Below, in pieces: positions 6,816 through 12,017 of a stretch of 12,017 nt of DNA. Position numbers and translations under genes: made by a program. Where the stretch lies: NCBI GenBank assembly GCA_913049755.1, contig CAJWXO010000029.1, forward strand, positions 1 to 12,017. The letters are read 5' to 3'. This DNA is from an uncultured Cryomorphaceae bacterium (GTDB lineage Bacteria > Bacteroidota > Bacteroidia > Flavobacteriales > Schleiferiaceae). Every line of letters starts with the position of its first letter. Position 1 is the stretch's first letter. Under the pieces are notes generated by a model. The model did no database searches, had not been told where the DNA came from, and saw only the letters and a program-made list of their open reading frames with translations.

Positions 6816-6857
6816 GCAAATTAGAAATAAATGAAATATAGAACCAGGTATATTTAA

Positions 6858-7238
6858 TTACCTCATTAACACAACACTGCCCTTTTCGTCTAGTCGAACA
6901 GATTCTGAACCGCTTGGGACTGTGAAGACAGCCTGAAGTTGCCATAAATAGACACCTTCTTTTACCTGACGGGCATTATACTCGCCATTCCAGGGTTCAT
7001 TTGGGTCCATGCTTTCAAAAACAAGACGTCCGTATCTATCGAAAATTCGCAGATGATAAGAAATTGGATCACAATTATTTTGGACGATCACGCGAAATTC
7101 ATCATTTGTATTGTCGCGATTTGGTGAAAACGCGTTGGGATGAAAAACTCCGCAATCATTATTTTCGTTCGGATTTGTTTGAGCTTCGGTCGGAAGTCCA
7201 AAAATCAGCACTAAAAATAGAATAATCACTTTCCTCAT
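6858..7238 (-). CDS. Small secreted protein made of a signal peptide plus a CHU_C / type IX secretion C-terminal domain
   Basis: The 126-residue protein has a signal peptide (1-20, ending TEAQ). Almost at once it enters the gliding-motility-associated (CHU_C, type B sorting) domain: FHPNAFSPNRDNTNDEF (32-48), YHLRIFDRYGRLVF (61-74), WNGEYNARQVKEGVYLWQLQ (83-102) and the terminal GSVVLMR. This domain normally sits at the end of large cargo proteins and directs them through the type IX secretion system. Here there is no cargo beyond roughly ten linker residues, and Cys29 and Cys56 might form a disulphide. The open frame extends to a GTG at 7397, but that would run 107 bp into the asmA-like gene and precede the signal peptide with 53 charged residues. 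ATG 7238 is therefore chosen; it stands 4 bp downstream of a candidate -7 box. It may be a degenerate remnant of a larger cargo gene or a functional mini-protein. Confidence 0.88.
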   Translation of the reverse strand: MRKVIILFLVLIFGLPTEAQTNPNENNDCGVFHPNAFSPNRDNTNDEFRVIVQNNCDPISYHLRIFDRYGRLVFESMDPNEPWNGEYNARQVKEGVYLWQLQAVFTVPSGSESVRLDEKGSVVLMR

Positions 7239-7242
7239 ATTC

Positions 7243-7250
7243 CAAATGTA
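7243..7250 (-). promoter_or_regulatory. Candidate -7 promoter box of the CHU_C mini-protein gene
   Basis: TACATTTG on the minus strand matches TAnnTTTG, in the 52-bp gap after the asmA-like gene. Only two bases (GA) separate it from the ATG at 7238, so transcription would start at or inside the start codon. No strong -33 TTG is visible; a TTAG lies at about the right distance. Confidence is limited by this weak upstream element. Confidence 0.4.
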
Positions 7251-7290
7251 GGGTCTAAAATAATTTCTAGCTAAGAGAAATAAAACACTT

Positions 7291-9792
7291 TCAGAATCTA
7301 TTGAACGAACGAAGTGATTCACTGAATAAACGATTTGTATCAGGCTCTTCTTCCCACTGAAATTCGTATTCAGGCTCCTCTTTTTTTGAGTTTTCACTCT
7401 TTTGAAAAATATTTTTCAAGTCTTCCGCTTGCTTCTTCCAATCATTTTTTAAGCTTGATTTTAGTTCCTCACTAATTTTTTTTGCATCTATGCTAAATTT
7501 TAGGTTTTCTGCTGATCCTTGCACTTTAATTGGAATCCAAACTTTCTCAGCCTGGTTTTTTTCTTTTATGAATTCATCAAGGTCTTTAGATCTCGGTTGT
7601 TTTTTCTTCCCCCCCACAATGTTTCTGAGTTGCATTTTTATCAAAAATTCTAGTTGATTTTCAAAAGTATGTGTTCCTGCTATTTTTAATGTTAGCGCAT
7701 TATTTTCAAGTATCATTTCAGGAATGATGACAACTTCATTTGCAATTCTAATTCGGTTTGTAAATGGGCTAAATTGAACATCAGTTAATTTATCAACTTC
7801 CGAGAACCTTTTCAATGCTTTTAAAGTTTCAAAATCTATAATTCTTCCATTCTCAATATTGAATTCAATATCTGCTATAATTTTTTCAGGTAAAATATTC
7901 AAGCTAGAGTCAAAGTCTATTCGCACTTTTGCTTTTGAATCTAAAATCCCTGATAGATTTTTATCGGTAATATGATTTTGATCAAAATTATTAAATGATC
8001 GGAAGATTTCCTTCAGTTCCACATTTTGTACCCCCCCGTCAAGACGCAACTGCCCTGAGCCATTGGTTAATTCGCGCCACTCAATAGAGCTCGATATGGT
8101 TCCTCCAGAGTTTCGGACAAAAAAATCATCAGTATTAGCATTAAAACCTTTTCCTTTTATGGTTGACTTCACATTGGTCCCATTAAAATCTTTATAAGTG
8201 AATTTGTTTGCAGCTAATGCGAGTTCATATCTTGCTTCAAAACTATTGTTGTCACTTCCAGTAAAATTTGCATTCCAAATCCCCCAATTAATTACATCTT
8301 CTATTTTCCACTCCCCCCCTGTAATTTGGAAGTTATAATAATTTTCAAAATCATTAAAAGCATTTTTAACTAACCCCTTGACTTTAGCTTTTGTATCTGA
8401 AGTTTGAATTGACCCTTCTAATATTTCTAAGTCATAATCTTTTAATTGGACTTGTAGATCTGATAATCGAGTTGGATTATTTGCACCCTCCACCCTTAAA
8501 GTAGCATTTGGAATAGAAAGCCAACCAAACCATTTCCCTCCCCAAAGACCATTTGATCGTAAATCATTCAGACTCTTAAATTGTTTACTCCATTCAATTT
8601 CCCCCTTTAATTCGCCATCACTTCCTTCCCATGATGAGTAGCTTAGCCAATGCATTAAATCCATCCATTCAGAATCAAATTGTATTAAAGCTTTGCACTG
8701 GGGTGAATTAAAATTACTTAAATATAAAGCTCCACTTAGATCTGAATCTAGAGATTGACATGATATGTTTTTAATACTGAGAGATGAGCTCTCTTTGGAG
8801 TTAAAACGTCCATTGTCAAAAGTGATATCTGCATTTATATCGCTTCCAATAAAATATGAGTCATTCGCATTGATATAGCCATTAGTCCATTTGCCGTTAG
8901 CACTTAAGTGTGTTCCTGAAATCGTTGTATTTGCCTCTAATTCAAGATCAAGATTGCCATCTGCTATTATTGTCTTCGAAGAGGGGATAAGATCTTTTGG
9001 CAAGAGTCTCATTACTTCAGACATGTCGAGATTTTTTGCTTTTGCTTTCCAGTTTCCCTGTTTATCATCTATTGTACCATCTAATTTTAGTTTCCAGCCG
9101 TTTAAGTCTAATTGTCCATTTTTAACTTCAATATTTTTTGATTCAGCATTGGAATAAAAGTCAGTTGATCCCGATATAAATATCGACTGCTCATTCCAAT
9201 TAGGGACATATACTTCCCAGGTTGCATTTGCATTAATGGCACTTTGATCTAACACCCCTGCTAACTTTATTCGCTTTGCAATGAATTCATAATGCAATGA
9301 AGATTCTTCTGTGCCCTCGATTGTTATTTCAGTGTTCATTAGAGTTAAACGCTTTAAGTCTATATATGCATTTGAATTACCAGATTTTTCTTTAAAAATG
9401 CTATAATTATTATCTCCATCTGAACCCCATTTAAGATTTAATTTTCCCTCATAAGCTGATATACTCCGAAGTATGATATTTTCTTTCAGAATTGAAATAA
9501 GTCCAAATTCGACATAAAGATTTTGACAAAATAAAAGAGTGTCTGGATCTTTGGACTCTAAAGTGCTTTCTATTAAGACATTGTTTAGCCTTAATGATAT
9601 ATTTGGAAACTTCTCAAATATTACGATCTCTAGGTTCTCGGCCGAAACCGGGACATTTAATTGATCATTAACTACCGTGAGAAGTTTTTCTCGAATGGAA
9701 CTAGAATTTATCTGTAGATAACTAAAAACGGCAATAAGCCCAATCATTACTGCGCCAAAAATCACACCGATGATAATAAAAGGCCTGCGCAT
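7291..9792 (-). CDS. AsmA-like inner-membrane-anchored protein with large periplasmic region
   Basis: The AsmA/TamB/YhdP-type family is linked to phospholipid transport between membranes and to outer-membrane homeostasis; the exact role here is unknown. The 833 residues begin with one N-terminal transmembrane helix (about 5-26, FIIIGVIFGAVMIGLIAVF). The AsmA opening follows (LNVPVSAENLEIVIFEKFPNI, then LRLNNVLI, residues 46-74), and then long runs of short beta strands expected of a groove-like periplasmic structure. The AsmA-type C-terminal region (about 630-770) has ADIEFNIENGRIIDFETLKA and TLKIAGTHTFENQLEF. The last 60 residues are charged, rich in Lys and Glu, and probably helical or disordered. 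The ATG is 2 bp after the stop of the pseudouridine synthase gene, so the two are co-transcribed. Three runs of seven G (7609-7615, 8031-8037, 8313-8319) lie in frame as Gly-Gly codons. Confidence 0.9.
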   Translation of the reverse strand: MRRPFIIIGVIFGAVMIGLIAVFSYLQINSSSIREKLLTVVNDQLNVPVSAENLEIVIFEKFPNISLRLNNVLIESTLESKDPDTLLFCQNLYVEFGLISILKENIILRSISAYEGKLNLKWGSDGDNNYSIFKEKSGNSNAYIDLKRLTLMNTEITIEGTEESSLHYEFIAKRIKLAGVLDQSAINANATWEVYVPNWNEQSIFISGSTDFYSNAESKNIEVKNGQLDLNGWKLKLDGTIDDKQGNWKAKAKNLDMSEVMRLLPKDLIPSSKTIIADGNLDLELEANTTISGTHLSANGKWTNGYINANDSYFIGSDINADITFDNGRFNSKESSSLSIKNISCQSLDSDLSGALYLSNFNSPQCKALIQFDSEWMDLMHWLSYSSWEGSDGELKGEIEWSKQFKSLNDLRSNGLWGGKWFGWLSIPNATLRVEGANNPTRLSDLQVQLKDYDLEILEGSIQTSDTKAKVKGLVKNAFNDFENYYNFQITGGEWKIEDVINWGIWNANFTGSDNNSFEARYELALAANKFTYKDFNGTNVKSTIKGKGFNANTDDFFVRNSGGTISSSIEWRELTNGSGQLRLDGGVQNVELKEIFRSFNNFDQNHITDKNLSGILDSKAKVRIDFDSSLNILPEKIIADIEFNIENGRIIDFETLKALKRFSEVDKLTDVQFSPFTNRIRIANEVVIIPEMILENNALTLKIAGTHTFENQLEFLIKMQLRNIVGGKKKQPRSKDLDEFIKEKNQAEKVWIPIKVQGSAENLKFSIDAKKISEELKSSLKNDWKKQAEDLKNIFQKSENSKKEEPEYEFQWEEEPDTNRLFSESLRSFNRF

Positions 9793-9794
9793 AT

Positions 9795-10955
9795 TTAAAG
9801 CATCTTTAGAAAGGACAAGTCCTTGGAGTCTAGCATTTTATATTGACCACGGTTTAATCCTTTTTTTGTTAGACCAGCAAAAGAACTACGATCAAGTTTA
9901 GAAACTTCGTATCCGAGAGCTTCAAACATCCTTCGAACGATTCTATTTTTACCAATATGGATTTCTACTCCTAAAGTATACTTATCATTCTCTTTTACAA
10001 ACTCAACATAATCTACTTGGGCCATTCCATCTTCTAGCTCTATACCGTTCCTTAGTTTTGCCAGATCACCTGTGTGAAAAGGCTTTTCTAGGGTTACCAT
10101 ATATATTTTTTTAGCGCCATGACTAGGGTGTGTGAGCTTTTTCGCAAGCATGCCGTCATTGGTCAATAGTAATACGCCAGTTGTAGATCTATCTAAACGC
10201 CCAACAGGATATATTCTTTCCGAACAGGCATTTGACACTAAATCCATAACGGTTTTACGGGCTTTTTCATCATCAACCGTAGTTATAAAACCTTTTGGTT
10301 TATTAAGTAAGACATATACTTTCTTTTCAGACTTGAGCAACTCGCCACCATAGCGTACTTCATCCGTGTCTTTGACTTTTATTCCCATTTCGGTTACGAC
10401 AGACCCATTTACGGTAACCAAACCATCTGAGATTAAATTATCTGCCTCTCTCCTTGAGCAAATTCCAGCATGCGCTAGAAACCGATTTAGCCTCATTGTG
10501 CCACTCTCAGGCGCGTATTCTTCAGCAGTGCGAAATTTTAATTTCCCCACTGGTTTAAATGAAGAAAATTTACTTTTCCCATAGCTTGTGTTGGCCCTAT
10601 AAGGTTTGTCTTTAGAATTCCCATGACTTCTATCGCCAAAGTCTCTAGGCTTTCGATCAGAATTATTATCTCTTGGAGGCCTTGATGACCATCTTTCATT
10701 GGGTTTCCCACCATCACTTTTAGAAAATGATCTTGAAGTTCCATTTGTTCTCCCACCACTGTTATCCTCAAAACTTCCTTTCCGGTAATCTGAGCTACGA
10801 TCGCTTTGGGATCTTGAGTTTCTTCCCTCCGGTAAATTGGAGCTTCCGCTACGCGGGGATTTTTGATTGCTACGACCAGATGTGCTTTGGCTTCGTCCCG
10901 AATTATTTGATCGGTCGGAGGGTCTGGAATTTCGCGAAGAACGCTGATCTTTCAT
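9795..10955 (-). CDS. rRNA pseudouridine synthase (RluB/RsuA family) with long disordered N-terminus
   Basis: The enzyme converts specific uridines of rRNA to pseudouridine; RluB-type members act on 23S rRNA. From ATG 10955 it has 386 residues. Residues 1 to about 150 are low complexity, rich in Ser, Arg, Asn, Gly and Asp, and surely disordered. The S4 RNA-binding domain follows (154-201, MRLNRFLAHAGICSRREAD). The catalytic domain has YVLLNKPKGFITT, then YPVGRLDRSTTGVLLLTNDG with catalytic Asp255, and the closing IGKNRIVRRMFEALGYEV and LDRSSFAGL segments. The open frame extends to a TTG at 10976, but that codon lies inside a candidate -7 box, so the ATG is chosen. Similar N-terminal tails are common in Bacteroidota homologues and probably bind RNA. 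The specific target (RluB, RluE or RsuA type) cannot be told here. The asmA-like gene follows after 2 bp. Confidence 0.93.
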   Translation of the reverse strand: MKDQRSSRNSRPSDRSNNSGRSQSTSGRSNQKSPRSGSSNLPEGRNSRSQSDRSSDYRKGSFEDNSGGRTNGTSRSFSKSDGGKPNERWSSRPPRDNNSDRKPRDFGDRSHGNSKDKPYRANTSYGKSKFSSFKPVGKLKFRTAEEYAPESGTMRLNRFLAHAGICSRREADNLISDGLVTVNGSVVTEMGIKVKDTDEVRYGGELLKSEKKVYVLLNKPKGFITTVDDEKARKTVMDLVSNACSERIYPVGRLDRSTTGVLLLTNDGMLAKKLTHPSHGAKKIYMVTLEKPFHTGDLAKLRNGIELEDGMAQVDYVEFVKENDKYTLGVEIHIGKNRIVRRMFEALGYEVSKLDRSSFAGLTKKGLNRGQYKMLDSKDLSFLKML

Positions 10956-10973
10956 CAGGATATAATATTTCTT

Positions 10974-10981
10974 CAAAGGTA
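10974..10981 (-). promoter_or_regulatory. Candidate -7 promoter box of the pseudouridine synthase-asmA unit
   Basis: TACCTTTG on the minus strand matches TAnnTTTG and lies 18 bp before ATG 10955, in the 113-bp gap after the LD-carboxypeptidase gene. The leader would be about 15 nt. The -33 region has only a CTTA. The rest of the gap is AT-rich; I see no hairpin followed by a T-tract that would end the upstream transcript. Confidence 0.45.
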
Positions 10982-11068
10982 GTCAATTCCTAAACCTAGT
11001 TAAGCTGAAAAGTAAAACCTTCTAAATTATATCTCTGAGAATTTATTTTTCTAATTTTTTTTGTTGAC

Positions 11069-11992
11069 TTATTTTACCTTGTATGCTAATGGAAGTGGTT
11101 CAAGCATTGATCCCGAGTCATTTACTTCTAGTTGATAGTTAAACCCATTTATAAATGGCTCATTTTCAGAGGTATGTCCAAAAGGAAGATCTACACCTAT
11201 TGGAATGTTGTCTGGGATATTTGCTTTGATTATTTCATATACTTCCTGTCCGAATTCTTGCTCATTGTCTTTAATATCAGAAAAGCTTCCTATGACAACT
11301 CCAGATAAATGATTAAAGACCTGAGATCTTCTTAGTGCGTTCATCATTCTATCAATATGGTATTTGTATTCATCTAGATCTTCTAATGCCAGAATACATC
11401 CATCTAGTTTTGGAAAACTAGCGGAGCCCAATAGACTATACAATACGGACAAGTTGCCTCCGACGAGCTTACCGATAGTTGTTCCGTAACGATTTATAGA
11501 ATTATGTTTTGCTTGGAGTGCGTTTGGTTGTCCTCTAAGGAGGTCAGCCAAACCTTTCAAGCTTTTAGTGCTTAGTGATGGAATCTGGAGGGGCATCCAG
11601 CTATGTGCTCCTGAGATTTCATTCGTTATCGAATGACTCAATAGCACGGTAAAATCACTGAATCCAATAATCCATTTAGGTTGTTTTTGAATATTTTTCC
11701 AATTTATCTGGTCCACCATTCTAACCGCTCCATAGCCCCCTCTAATACTCCAAATAGCATGAACATCCGGATTAGATATCGCCCAATTAAAATCGTTGGA
11801 ACGTTGTTCATCTGTGCCACCAAATTGATTCTCTTGAGCCCCAAGATTTGGAGCACGGTGAGGAACCCACCCTTGTTTTTTAATCCAGCTTTCGGCAAGT
11901 TCCACAACATGCTTTTCAGCATGACGAGAAGGGGCTACAATGGCGATTCCAGAACCTCGCTCCAGAAAAGGGGGAATAATAGTTCTTTTCAT
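11069..11992 (-). CDS. LD-carboxypeptidase (peptidase family S66)
   Basis: Family S66 enzymes cut the bond between meso-diaminopimelate (or lysine) and the terminal D-alanine of muropeptide tetrapeptides during peptidoglycan recycling, usually in the cytoplasm. The 307 residues match the family length and no signal peptide is present (MKRTIIPPFLERGSGIAIVA). The Ser-Glu-His triad is visible: Ser112 in IIGFSDFT, Glu204 in LALEDLDEYKYHIDRM, and His273 in LPFGHTSEN. Other family marks are SIRGGYGAVR (82-91, a substrate loop) and GKLVGGNLSVL (174-184). The ATG at 11992 is the natural start; a degenerate box (TACCTTGT) lies about 8 bp upstream. It is on the same strand as the pseudouridine synthase unit but 113 bp away, so probably transcribed separately. 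The name ldcA is used for relatives, but I do not assign it with certainty. Confidence 0.94.
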   Translation of the reverse strand: MKRTIIPPFLERGSGIAIVAPSRHAEKHVVELAESWIKKQGWVPHRAPNLGAQENQFGGTDEQRSNDFNWAISNPDVHAIWSIRGGYGAVRMVDQINWKNIQKQPKWIIGFSDFTVLLSHSITNEISGAHSWMPLQIPSLSTKSLKGLADLLRGQPNALQAKHNSINRYGTTIGKLVGGNLSVLYSLLGSASFPKLDGCILALEDLDEYKYHIDRMMNALRRSQVFNHLSGVVIGSFSDIKDNEQEFGQEVYEIIKANIPDNIPIGVDLPFGHTSENEPFINGFNYQLEVNDSGSMLEPLPLAYKVK

Positions 11993-12017
11993 AGGTGTTT
12001 ACAAGGTACACACGTTT

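Noticed and set aside
7239..7397. N-terminal extension of the CHU_C protein from a GTG at 7397
   Set aside because: It would run 107 bp into the asmA-like gene and put 53 residues ahead of an obvious signal peptide.
10956..10976. TTG start for the pseudouridine synthase
   Set aside because: The TTG lies inside the TACCTTTG box; ATG 10955 is in frame just downstream and suits the disordered tail.
10538..10993. Overlapping open frames on both strands inside the low-complexity tail of the pseudouridine synthase
   Set aside because: Composition bias of the Ser/Arg-rich coding sequence keeps other frames open; none resembles a protein.
11040..11068. T8 run and AT-rich sequence after the LD-carboxypeptidase gene as a terminator
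   Set aside because: The T-run is on the plus strand, so the minus-strand transcript would carry A's, and no stable stem precedes it.
11993..12017. TACCTTGT as promoter of the LD-carboxypeptidase gene
   Set aside because: It lacks one T of TAnnTTTG and the window ends before any -33 element could be seen.
1..12017. Defence system, CRISPR, IS element or prophage
   Set aside because: No repeats with spacers, transposase, integrase, nuclease or phage motif is visible on either strand; all genes are typical chromosomal ones for the phylum.

Overview
The window is a stretch of ordinary chromosome, about 35-40% G+C by eye, from a member of the Bacteroidota, probably in or near the Flavobacteriales (inference). 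Four things point there. The gene order pdxJ / CBS protein / nadK / DUF6089 / uppS / bamA is familiar from that phylum. There is a protein with the type IX secretion C-terminal domain of the gliding-motility/CHU_C kind. Several genes have upstream boxes matching the Bacteroidota -7 promoter element TAnnTTTG. Shine-Dalgarno sequences are generally absent. I found no tRNA, rRNA, IS element, prophage, CRISPR array or sign of recent transfer. Every base is in a gene or in a gap of 113 bp or less.

Region 1 (1-4725, minus strand) is an operon. It reads a CBS/ACT-like regulatory protein, NAD kinase (nadK), a DUF6089 outer-membrane-barrel-like protein, undecaprenyl diphosphate synthase (uppS) and the outer-membrane assembly factor BamA, which is cut off by the left edge after 544 residues. 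Spacings are 1 bp, 35 bp, a 4-bp ATGA overlap and 4 bp. The last three genes act in envelope biogenesis: lipid carrier for peptidoglycan and glycans, and outer-membrane protein insertion.

Region 2 (4725-4829) is a compact divergent promoter region. It has two opposed -7 boxes, a perfect inverted repeat carrying both candidate -33 elements, and a hairpin in the leader of the minus-strand operon. Region 3 (4829-6366, plus strand) is pdxJ (vitamin B6 synthesis) followed by a YbfF-type alpha/beta hydrolase that overlaps it by 1 bp.

Region 4 (6363-12017) is all minus strand. In transcription order it holds an LD-carboxypeptidase (peptidoglycan recycling), a large-subunit rRNA pseudouridine synthase with a long disordered N-terminus, an 833-residue AsmA-like protein 2 bp downstream, a very small secreted protein made of a signal peptide plus a CHU_C domain, and a small secreted DUF2141 protein whose stop overlaps the stop of the convergent hydrolase.

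I did not find a convincing new multi-gene system. The points most worth checking are the stand-alone CHU_C protein, the -7 boxes lying almost against start codons, the four runs of seven G in coding sequence, and the hairpin and palindrome in the divergent control region. Starts for the CBS, CHU_C, DUF6089 and pseudouridine synthase genes were moved inward from the longest open frames, for reasons given in each entry.
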